Positions 29,932-37,873 of a stretch of 64,000 nucleotides of DNA are shown here, one piece after another. Positions within the stretch are counted from its first letter, which is position 1; every line of letters starts with the position of its first letter. The notes under the pieces were generated by a model. The model had not been told where the DNA came from. It was given only the letters and a program-made list of their open reading frames with translations, and did not search any database. This DNA is from DATEDA01 sp963827595 (GTDB taxonomy: Bacteria > Pseudomonadota > Gammaproteobacteria > Burkholderiales > SG8-39), in NCBI GenBank assembly GCA_963827595.1, contig CAWHBT010000005.1:62001-126000 (forward strand), read 5' to 3'. A program made the translations under genes and the position numbers.

Positions 29932-30500
29932 ACAGAACCGCCCCTCTTCTCGCTGCCCTCGCGCTCGCCGGCTGCGCCGGCATGGAACCGGCGGTGCCGC
30001 CCGCCGCCTTCCGCATCACCTCGCCGCAGTTCGCAGACAACGCCATGCTCGCGCCGCAAAACGCGGGCAATTTCGCCAAGAACCCCAACTGCACCGGCAA
30101 GAACGTCTCGCCGGCGCTGCAATGGGTCAACGCCCCGGCCAACACGAAGAGCTTCGTCCTCATCTGGGACGACCAGGCGGGCCGCGCCGGCCTCGGCGTG
30201 TCGCACGCAGTGGTCTACGGCATCCCGGCGAGCGTGTCGTCGTTCGCCGAAGGCGAGCTCGCCGCCGCGCCGGCCGCCGGACGCTTCGTCGCCGGCAAGA
30301 ACATGCTCGGCATGCACTGGCTGGGGCCCTGCTCGCCCAAGGGCAACGCGCCGCAGCACTACGTCCTGACCTTCATCGCCAGCTCGCTCGAGCCGGGCGA
30401 GCTCGCGCCCGGACTTACGCGCGCGGAGGTGCTGAAGGCGCTCGAGGGCGGCAAGGCGCTGCGCGCCGCGAGCCTGGTGCTGAGGTTCGCCCAGCAATGA
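29928..30500 (+). CDS. YbhB/YbcL-type PEBP-family lipoprotein
   Basis: A 190-residue protein with a lipoprotein signal peptide (APLLAALALAGCAG, lipobox LAGC) and a phosphatidylethanolamine-binding-protein fold: FAKNPNCTGKNVSPALQWVN, SFVLIWDDQAGRAGLGVSHA (the D-x-D/H pocket), GKNMLGMHWLGPCSPKGNAP and HYVLTFIASSLE. Bacterial Raf-kinase-inhibitor-like proteins have no settled role. It sits between two broken genes of an apparent aromatic-degradation operon and appears intact. Confidence 0.85.
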   Translation: MNRTAPLLAALALAGCAGMEPAVPPAAFRITSPQFADNAMLAPQNAGNFAKNPNCTGKNVSPALQWVNAPANTKSFVLIWDDQAGRAGLGVSHAVVYGIPASVSSFAEGELAAAPAAGRFVAGKNMLGMHWLGPCSPKGNAPQHYVLTFIASSLEPGELAPGLTRAEVLKALEGGKALRAASLVLRFAQQ

Positions 30501-30652
30501 GGGGCTACTGGATGTCGAAGATGTTTTACGACTTCCAGGATCCCCGCCACGGCGTCGAGTACCGCGCCAATCCGGAAGCGGTCATGCGGCGCTATCCGCT
30601 CGGCAGCAACGGGCAAATCTCCGGCTCTCGCGGTTCTGCTTGTACGCGTTGA
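30497..30652 (+). pseudogene. LigA-type dioxygenase subunit, truncated 5' fragment
   Basis: From the ATG overlapping the lipoprotein stop, the frame reads YWMSKMFYDFQDPRHGVEYR and ANPEAVMRRYPL, the N-terminal motif of the small (alpha) subunit of protocatechuate 4,5-dioxygenase-type extradiol enzymes. After about 37 residues homology ends at a junction near 30607 and the frame runs into unrelated sequence. With the amidohydrolase fragment it suggests a lost aromatic ring-cleavage operon. Confidence 0.65.
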
Positions 30653-30739
30653 CCGGCCGCACAGCCGACCCAGAACTTCCGCTTCGGGTCGGATCCAGCC
30701 ATTGAGCGAGTTCGCGCCCGATTCGCGGACCGTGACCAG

Positions 30740-32920
30740 TTAGTCGATCCATCCGAGCGCGTCGCGGACCACCGACCAGCGAGGTCTCGTCGACTGGGCG
30801 CCACGGCCGAGGATCCAGAAGTCGTACAGGTACCGGGCGGTGCCATCCTGGCGCTTGAGTGCGACCCAGGTGCTGACGTAGTCGTGCAGCTCGGTCTCGC
30901 TCCTCGGCGTCGCAAATGCGATCGGGACGGCGACCACGTTCGGCCGCGGCACCACCACGCTGAACCGGGGGAAGAGGAGCGTCCACGCAGAGCCGCCCTC
31001 GGCGCTGAACAGCAGGGCGTCGTACTGTCCCGCCGGCGCCTCGAAGAAGTCCCTTGGCGACCCGATGCCAATCAGCTGGACGTCCGGAAAAGCGGCGCGG
31101 ACGAGGTTGTCATAGTGCGGCAGACCGGCCGTGGCGATCCGCAAGCCGCCCGCTTGCCGTAGCATGGGGACCGTCGCGAAGCGCCGGCGATCGTGATCGC
31201 GCACGACGAACGCGAGCGTCCCGTCCATGTAGGGCTCGGTGAACCGCATGCCCAGCGCCCGCCTGGGCGTCACCGCCAGGCCGCCCACGACGATGTCAAC
31301 GCGGCCGTCGTCGAGGAACTGCGGCATCTGCGCCGGCTCGAGGTTGACGAACTCGAGCCCGACGCCGAGGTCGGCGGCGAGGAGATGGGCGAGATCGATG
31401 TCGAGGCCCACGAGGCGCCCCTCGGCGTTCCGGAAGGCCCACGGCAGGTGCTCGGACGGGTACCCCACGCGCAGGGTGCCGCGCGCCTCGATGGCCGCGA
31501 GCCGCTTCCCGGCGCCCGCCTGCGGAAGCGGCTCGATCCGCTCCGGGCTCAGGAGCTTCGTGTCCGCGCGCTTGATGGCGAGATCCATCTTCACGAGCTG
31601 CTGGTATGCGCGGTATTCCTGGGGCATGACGTGCTCGAAGTAGAGGCGCGAGCCCCACAATACGGCGAGCGCGAGCCCCAGGGAAACCGCGCCGTAGCGC
31701 GCGAGCGCACCCAGTCGCCAGCGGATGGCGCCGGTGACGGCGACCGCAGTCAGCAGCGCCTGGGTGATCGTGTGAACCGCTGCGAGCAGCGTGCCGAACC
31801 TCCCGGTCACGGTGTCCACCGGCAGGAACAGCTGGAAGAAATCGGCGGGGACGCGCATGAGATCGAGCAGAAACGGAAGCGCAACGACGACCTCGCCGAA
31901 GAAGCTGAGCAGCCCGGCGGCGAGGAACAGGGGGTACTGGTCGACCGGCACCGCGTTCCCGGAGAACCATCCTGCGAACAGCACGAACACGAGGCTGAGC
32001 AGCTTCCCCATGTTGGGGAGATTGAAGTTGATCGGCACCATGAGGTTGACCGCGCTCTCGGTCGCCGGGTTGCGCAGTCCGATCTCGTCCAGCAGCTCCT
32101 TGCTGCGCTCCGCCATGAGCGGAATCACGATGAGCAGCGACCCGGTCGCGAACGCCGTCACCAGCGCGTCCTGGGAGTGCGCGAGCATGCGGCGGCCAGA
32201 GAGCGGAGTCAGCACGGCGATCAGGCCGGGCAGGACCCACAGGCTGAGGAGGAGCGCTGTGCCGATGTAGAGCAGGAAATAGACCTGCACGCGGCCGAGC
32301 GCCTCTACCTCCATCGTGCCCGCCGCGTGCGCAATCAGGGCAAAGACGCCGATCGGCGCCGCGCGCGCGACCGTTCCGGCGATCCGCAAGAGCACGCCCT
32401 CGGCGGCCTGCAGGGCCGGCAGCAGCGTCGCCTTGCCCGGCGCGCCGATGAGGGCGACGCCGACCGCCAGGCTGAAGACCACGATCGCCGGCACGATGGT
32501 GTTCGCGAGCGAGAAGAACGGATTCGTGGGGATGTAGAGCTTGATGAAGTCGAACTCGCGCTCGGGCTCGGCGAGGCTCGGACTGAAGAAGCTCGCCGAC
32601 TCCCACGCCGGGAACGAAAGCGCGATGCCAACCACCGCTGCGAGCGTGATCGCCCAGAAGAACAGGATGAATCCGCCGCCCCGGAGCGCGAGGGTCTTCG
32701 CTTCGGCGTACGAGAGACGCCCCAGGCCGGCGCTCAGCGACACCACGATGTAGGGCAGCACCGTCATCTGCAGCAGGCCGATGAAGACCTGCCCGAGGAT
32801 GCCGAGCGGCGCCGCGAGCTCGCCGAAGAAGACGCCGGTGGCCGCGCCGAGCGCGAGGCCGATCAGGACCTGGATGGCGAGGCTCGGGCGCCAGCGCCGG
32901 CGCGCGCCAGTTGCGTTCAT
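30740..32920 (-). CDS. Cation:dicarboxylate symporter fused to periplasmic solute-binding domain
   Basis: A 726-residue fusion. Residues about 10-420 are an SDF/DAACS-type symporter (GltP/DctA fold): FIGLLQMTVLPYIVVSLSAG, then AFATGSLLIVIPLMAERSKE and NLMVPINFNLPNMGKLLSLV, which replace the two re-entrant hairpin regions. A further membrane segment precedes residue 450. Residues 473-726 form a type-3 solute-binding domain (GTLRVGYPSEHLPWAFRN, GLDIDLAHLLAADLGVGLEF, VDIVVGGLAVTPRRALGMRF). The binding domain would sit in the periplasm and may hand the substrate, probably an amino or dicarboxylic acid, to the transporter. ATG 32920 gives MNATGARRRWRPSLAIQ. Confidence 0.85.
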   Translation of the reverse strand: MNATGARRRWRPSLAIQVLIGLALGAATGVFFGELAAPLGILGQVFIGLLQMTVLPYIVVSLSAGLGRLSYAEAKTLALRGGGFILFFWAITLAAVVGIALSFPAWESASFFSPSLAEPEREFDFIKLYIPTNPFFSLANTIVPAIVVFSLAVGVALIGAPGKATLLPALQAAEGVLLRIAGTVARAAPIGVFALIAHAAGTMEVEALGRVQVYFLLYIGTALLLSLWVLPGLIAVLTPLSGRRMLAHSQDALVTAFATGSLLIVIPLMAERSKELLDEIGLRNPATESAVNLMVPINFNLPNMGKLLSLVFVLFAGWFSGNAVPVDQYPLFLAAGLLSFFGEVVVALPFLLDLMRVPADFFQLFLPVDTVTGRFGTLLAAVHTITQALLTAVAVTGAIRWRLGALARYGAVSLGLALAVLWGSRLYFEHVMPQEYRAYQQLVKMDLAIKRADTKLLSPERIEPLPQAGAGKRLAAIEARGTLRVGYPSEHLPWAFRNAEGRLVGLDIDLAHLLAADLGVGLEFVNLEPAQMPQFLDDGRVDIVVGGLAVTPRRALGMRFTEPYMDGTLAFVVRDHDRRRFATVPMLRQAGGLRIATAGLPHYDNLVRAAFPDVQLIGIGSPRDFFEAPAGQYDALLFSAEGGSAWTLLFPRFSVVVPRPNVVAVPIAFATPRSETELHDYVSTWVALKRQDGTARYLYDFWILGRGAQSTRPRWSVVRDALGWID

Positions 32921-33333
32921 GCCGCTAGGGTCGCCTTCGGAAGTTGCATGACGTGTCGACGCGGCAAGGCTACTTCTTGACGTTGGCCACGTCGCCGGGA
33001 CGCGGCAGTAGCTTAGTACCGAGCGCCCCTGTTCGCAACGAGGCCGTGCGTCGTGCAACCACGACGCGGCGAAGATCATCGTCGTCGACCGGGTGCTGGC
33101 GCGGTAGGGCCACGCGGCGAAGAACGCCAGAGCCCTGCTGCGCAGCGCGTACGCCGCGCACGTGGACCACGGGGGCAGCACGGCAGCGAGCGCCTTGCGC
33201 GATACTTCGAGCAGCGCCGAAGCGGGAGGCGGGGAATCAAGACTCGGGATTCGCGAATCGGGAACCCGAGTGGATAGTGTTGCGAATCACGAGCCTCGAG
33301 TTCCGGATCCCGAACCTCGAGCCCCCATTCCCC
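32921..33333. other. Intergenic stretch, no gene recognised
   Basis: Open frames on both strands here have no recognisable content. Near 33290-33320 there is a palindromic stretch (CTCGAGTTCCGGATCC, GAACCTCGAG). Sequence composition is similar to coding DNA on the minus strand between 32970 and 33180, so a decayed gene is possible. Confidence 0.35.
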
Positions 33334-34965
33334 TCACTTGACTGCCGTCAACTCCGGATAGCGCACAAGCAATGCGCGCAGCACGCCGTTGGTCCAACCG
33401 AATCCATCCTGTAGCGGATACTCCCCTCCGCCTGCAGCGCTAGGGCCGGCGGCCGTAACGTCGTATTTCTCGACGAGCTTGCCGGTCGTATCGAACACGG
33501 CGAGATTCTGCTTCACCCAGCGCTGAGCGATTGTGTCGGCGAGTTCGTTGTTGCCGTAGCGCCTGAACCCCTCGATCGCCATCCATTGCAGCGGCGCCCA
33601 GCCGTTAGGTGCGTCCCATTGCTCGCCGGTAGTATTGGCAGTCGTGACGAGACCATGAGCTTTCAGCAGTTGCGCGTTCACCGCCGCCGCGACTGCTTTG
33701 GCCTGCTCCTGGCTCGCAAGCCCGAAGAATAGCGGCGCAACCGTTGCCGCCGTTACTTGAGCGGCAGGGCGTCCTTCGCGCCACAGATAATCGGTGAAAG
33801 CGCCGGCATCCGGATTCCACAGATAACGATGAATGGCTGCCCGACGCGCCGCAGCTCGTGCACGAAATTCTTCCCCTTGTGCAGGGGAAGTGGTTTCGTA
33901 AGCGCGCGCCAGCGTCTGTTCCAGCTGATACAGCACGCTGTTCAGATCGACCGGGATCAGATCCACGGTGCGAATGCTGGCCAGCGTCTTGCCGTCGGCA
34001 AACCAGCGCGAACTGAAATCCCAGCCGCTCTCGGCCGCGGCGCGCAGATTGCGGTAGATCTCTTCCTTCGGACGCTGCGTCGCATTCGCCGTGGCAATAT
34101 CTTCGCGATAGGACTCCTCGCGGGGCGTCGCGCGATCGTCCCAATAGCGATTCAGCATCTCGTCTCGAGACAGTCGTACGACGCGACGATGCGCCTGTCC
34201 AACGCTCAGTCGTCCGCTGCCTGCCATCCAGAAGTCGTATTCCTTCTGCAGCGCCGCGCGATACCTGGGATAGGCGCTGACGCCCTCCTGGGCGACCACC
34301 AGCTCCACCATCAACGCAAAGAAAGGCGGTTGCGAACGACCCAGGTAATAACTGCGGTTGCCGTTCGGGATGTGGCCGTAGCGCTCGACCAGAAAGGCGA
34401 AGTTGTCGCACATCTGCCGCAGCAGCTTGTGCTGACCGCTCGTCCGCAGCCCGAGCATCGTGAAATATGAATCCCAGTAGTACATCTCGGTGAAGCGTCC
34501 GCCCGGCACGACGTAGCGATGCGGCAACGGCAATTGGCTCGAGTATTCCGCTTCTCGTGTCGGCTGGCGCGTGAGCACCGGCCAGAGGCGATCTATATGC
34601 GATCGCACATCCTCACCAGGTATTGTGCGAAAGGCGGATGAAGCGAGCGTCGGCACTGTGAATTCACGCGCGACAAAAGCGTTCAGATCGAACGCCGGCT
34701 CGCGCCGCTCGCGTTGATAGCTGGCGACAATGTCGCGCGGCTCACGCTTTGCGACCGCGTCGACGAATGTCTTGTCGTCGGGAAAGACGCGCGCCATCTG
34801 CACGTCGTAAAAGAGATCGCCGTAGAGTTGCGCCGGCGTTGCCGGCCACTGCTGTGCCGGGGTGGAAACGCAACCCGCAGCGGCGAGCAGCGCCGCAATG
34901 GCGATGACCCGGAGGTCGCGAACTGCGATCGGTGTGAAACGACTCCGGCGAATGGTTTCTTTCAT
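33334..34965 (-). CDS. treA: Periplasmic trehalase (GH37)
   Basis: A 543-residue glycoside hydrolase family 37 enzyme that splits trehalose to two glucoses. Both family signatures are present: PGGRFTEMYYWDSYF and QWDAPNGWAPLQW; the catalytic-domain text RPKEEIYRNLRAAAESGWDFSSRW is typical (WDFSSRW). The N-terminal hydrophobic stretch IAIAALLAAAGCVSTPAQQ has a lipobox-like AAGC, so it is exported and perhaps lipid-anchored. Start ATG 34965. It allows use of external trehalose as carbon source or recovery of the osmolyte. No trehalose transport gene is adjacent. Confidence 0.93.
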   Translation of the reverse strand: MKETIRRSRFTPIAVRDLRVIAIAALLAAAGCVSTPAQQWPATPAQLYGDLFYDVQMARVFPDDKTFVDAVAKREPRDIVASYQRERREPAFDLNAFVAREFTVPTLASSAFRTIPGEDVRSHIDRLWPVLTRQPTREAEYSSQLPLPHRYVVPGGRFTEMYYWDSYFTMLGLRTSGQHKLLRQMCDNFAFLVERYGHIPNGNRSYYLGRSQPPFFALMVELVVAQEGVSAYPRYRAALQKEYDFWMAGSGRLSVGQAHRRVVRLSRDEMLNRYWDDRATPREESYREDIATANATQRPKEEIYRNLRAAAESGWDFSSRWFADGKTLASIRTVDLIPVDLNSVLYQLEQTLARAYETTSPAQGEEFRARAAARRAAIHRYLWNPDAGAFTDYLWREGRPAAQVTAATVAPLFFGLASQEQAKAVAAAVNAQLLKAHGLVTTANTTGEQWDAPNGWAPLQWMAIEGFRRYGNNELADTIAQRWVKQNLAVFDTTGKLVEKYDVTAAGPSAAGGGEYPLQDGFGWTNGVLRALLVRYPELTAVK

Positions 34966-35404
34966 TGATTGATGTTACCCGCAAGAGCTCTCGCGCTCCC
35001 CTCTGGAAGGGCTCTTCACCTCGCCCTGAAGGGAGAGGCCGCGGAGCGGCGCCGGTTGAGGCGGCCTTGCGCTGCAACGGCTGATTGACAAGCTTGGAAC
35101 TCTACCTTCAACCGCCTACCAACCAGTGGGTCGTAGGGTTCAAATCCTGCCGGGCGCGCCACAGCATCGAGGCCTTGGCGTTGGCTAAGGCCTTTTCTTT
35201 GCCGCTGCTGCTGTTCGAGGGGACCACTTCCGATCCGTAGCGGCCGTTTCTGGCAACGTCAGACGCTCCAGCTTCGCGTGCGCCTTTAGAGCGTCTTTGA
35301 AGAATGTTTGGCGCCTCGCGACGTCTATTAGCGCCGCCCCTACCGATGATCCGCGAGTAGCGCGCCCGACAGTTTTCGTTCTCGACAACCGCTTCGAGCA
35401 ACAG
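34966..35404. other. Intergenic stretch with tRNA 3' fragment
   Basis: No gene. Contains GC-rich inverted text near 34990-35060 and the tRNA 3' remnant at 35118-35161. The end leads into the peroxidase promoter. Confidence 0.45.
35118..35161 (+). pseudogene. 3' fragment of a tRNA gene (possible attachment-site remnant)
   Basis: ACCAGTGGGTCGTAGG, GTTCAAATCCTGCCGGGC and GCGCCA match the 3' half of a tRNA: anticodon-stem 3' arm, variable loop, T-arm (with one extra G), acceptor 3' strand CGGGCGC, discriminator G and CCA. The 5' half is absent. tRNA 3' ends are commonly left behind by integrating elements. Confidence 0.6.
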
Positions 35405-35432
35405 TTGACATTTCGATAAATTCAGTTATGCT
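35405..35432 (+). promoter_or_regulatory. Sigma-70-type promoter for the peroxidase gene
   Basis: TTGACA (35405-35410) and TATGCT (35427-35432) with a 16-base A/T-rich spacer, 129 bases before the ATG of the peroxidase pseudogene. A perfect 13-bp palindrome lies immediately downstream. Confidence 0.6.
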
Positions 35433-35435
35433 ATT

Positions 35436-35448
35436 GTCATAGTATGAC
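35436..35448. promoter_or_regulatory. Palindrome at the peroxidase transcription start
   Basis: GTCATAGTATGAC is a perfect 6-1-6 palindrome placed where the transcript would start. It is a likely operator for an unidentified dimeric repressor. Confidence 0.45.
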
Positions 35449-35560
35449 GTGGGCATAGTTGCCCATTTCCCGGACACGCCGTCGAACCCTCGAAGAAGAC
35501 CCTTAGCAGTGGGGCGCGCAGAGCATCCGCGCCCAGTGTCCGTTGAGAAAGGAGGAAGCA

Positions 35561-37331
35561 ATGAGTACGACGCAGGAGAGGCCGACGGGGGTGAGTCGGC
35601 GAGAGTTCCTCGGTGCGCTCGGCGCGGGCGCCGTCGCACCCGCGATGCTGGGCCTTGGCCGGACCGCCCACGCGGAAACGTTCGAACAGCGGCTGGAACA
35701 GGCGCTGCGGGGGCGGCATGTCATCCGCCCGGACCGGTTTGGCCGGCTGTTTCCGAACCTCCCGCCGTTTGCGAAGGCGAGCCCCGCGCTCGAGACTGCG
35801 CTGCGGGAGCTCGGCAAGAAGGGCGGGATCATGGACGCGAAGGATCCGCTCGAGGGCAACCCGCGTCGGGCCGTGCTGCTGATCACCGAGGTCGGCCAAA
35901 CGGACCCCGACGGGACGGTCCATCCCAACCACAGCGCAAACAATCGCAACAACCCCGCCCACACGGCGGGTACGACGTTCCTCGGCCAGTTCATCGACCA
36001 CGATTTCACGTTCGACCTGACCTCGCGGCTCGGCATCCCGGTCGAGCCGACCGCCTCGCCCAACACGCGGACGCCCGCCCTCGATCTCGACTCGGTCTAT
36101 GGTGGCGGCCCGGATCGGAGCCCCGAGCTCCATCAGCCTCGAGGTCGCGGTCAGGATCGCGATCGCGATCGCCGTCGCGGTCAGGATCGCGATCGCGACG
36201 ACCGTAACGGGGTGGGGCCCAAGCTGAAGATCGGCTCCGGCGGCAAGTTCGAGGATCTGCCGCGATGCCGAGCAAGACGGCGATCCTCGGCGACCCGCGC
36301 AACGACGAGAACATCATGCTCGGCGGGCTGCACGCCGCGATCATCGAGTTCCACAACAACGTGTGTGGAGCTGCTCGAAAAGCGCAACGACGCGACGAGC
36401 GGACGAGACTACCGCAACGCGCGCCGGATCGTGACCTGGCACTACCAGTGGATATCGTAACGAGTTCCTGCCGCAGATCATCGGCCAGGACCGCGTGAAT
36501 CGCTGCTCGCGAACCGGACGAAGGTCTTCCCGACCCGGTGCGTTCATGCCCGTCGAGTTCCAGGGCGCCGCGTATCGCATGGGCCACAGCATGGTGCGGC
36601 CGTCGTATCGCGCGAACTTCAACGGCGATGTCGGGGGCAACCCAAACACCAGCGCCCCGCAGTTCTTCGGCATGATCTTCGACCCGGCCGGCGAGGGGCA
36701 GGCGGACCCGGTGGATTTGCGCGGCACGGGCACGCGCGCGCCGCGGCGCTTCATCGGCTGGCAGAAGTTCTTCGACTTCGAGCCCAACGTCGCCCCCGCT
36801 AACAAGATCGTCCGGCCGAAAAAGCGCTCGACACGAATCTCTCCTCGGTGCTCTTCGATTTGCCGACCGCGACGATCGCGGGCTTCGCCCCGGACCAGCC
36901 CACCTCGCTTCCGCAGCGCAACCTGCTGCGGCAGGTGACGTGGGGCCTTCCGTCCGGGCAGGCGATCGCAGCCGACATCGGCGCAGCGCCGCGCAGGACC
37001 GGGGCCTGTCGGACAACCGGGGGCTCGGTCACAATCTAGACTCGTCCACGCCGCTCTGGTTCTACATCCTCAGGGAAGCGGACAAGCAGCACGCGGGTCG
37101 ATGCTCGGCGACGTCGGCTCGAACATCGTCGGCCGGGTGTTCATCGGCATGCTGCAGCTCGACCGCAATTCGTACCTGGCGGCCGAGCCGAACTGGACCC
37201 CGACGCTGCCGGACCGGACCGGAAACGTCACTGGGAATTTCTCGATGGTCGACCTGCTGAGCTTCGCAGAGGTGGACGACCAACCCGGGCCGCCTGACGA
37301 CGGAACGCCGGGTTCTCGGGCAGGCGGCTGA
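35561..37331 (+). pseudogene. Tat-exported animal-type haem peroxidase, multiply frameshifted
   Basis: The N-terminus is intact: AGAAAGGAGG ribosome site, twin-arginine signal (SRREFLGALGAGAVAPAMLG) and the peroxidase distal-His motif TTFLGQFIDHDFTFD. The homologous text then hops between frames: AILGDPRNDENIMLGGLHAA (from 36268), AFMPVEFQGAAYRMGHSMVR (from about 36540), FDLPTATIAGFAP (36854) and DVGSNIVGRVFIGMLQLDRN (37107). At least five frame changes are needed. A DRDRDRRRGQDRD run (36140-36205) comes from a GATCGC microsatellite. The gene is dead, but its promoter region is well kept. Confidence 0.85.
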
Positions 37332-37873
37332 GCGCGGGCGTTACCGCGCCTGGGCGTCCGCTTTCGCGCGAGTTGAAACTCCGCCGTGGTGTTGCGTACG
37401 TCCGCTTTGTGGGCGCGTGGCCGGCGGCAGCTTTTGGCCGTTAGCTGACCGTCGGGAGCGGCTTTCGGCCACCACCAGCCGCATGACCCGTTTCCTAAGT
37501 TGCTCCGAAGCGGACGTTCGTTGCAGGTGCGATTACTGGAGTCGACGAGAGGGGCGCCGGATCGTCGAGCGGGCTCCGCACCCCGCGCCCGCCGCGATTC
37601 AGGACGTGCGTATAGATCATCGTTGCTCGCCAACCACAGTTGCCGCCTCGATCACGCGGGGGTTCTTTCCTTCGGCCCCGACAGCGAGCGGCGACCACAG
37701 GTCGAGAGTCTGATCGACTTCGCGGGGGCGCTGTCGTCGGTGACTGACAATCCCCGCGAGCAGGTTGGGGAGATCACGCCTGATCACGCGCCGGTTCTCG
37801 CGATCTTCGCCTTGTACGCAGCGGTGCTACTTCGCGTCGCTGGGGGCGCCAAACCGGCCAAGCGATTGGCGAT
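37332..37873. other. Intergenic stretch with family-1 repeat
   Basis: No gene. Holds the minus-orientation family-1 repeat (37440-37545). The last 16 bases before the kinase stop are also present after the displaced PEGA copy at 43220. Confidence 0.5.
37440..37545 (-). repeat. Dispersed intergenic repeat, family 1, minus copy
   Basis: Read on the complement: GCACCTGCAACGAACGTCCG, CTTCGGAGCAACTTAGGAAA and CGGGTCATGCGGCTGGTGGT. This matches 22089-22170 almost base for base. Two unlinked inverted copies outside genes define the family. Confidence 0.8.

Noticed and set aside
32921..33333. Extended N-terminus of the symporter fusion up to 33181
   Set aside because: The upstream 87 codons are not conserved-looking, contain no signal, and ATG 32920 fits directly before the first membrane helix.
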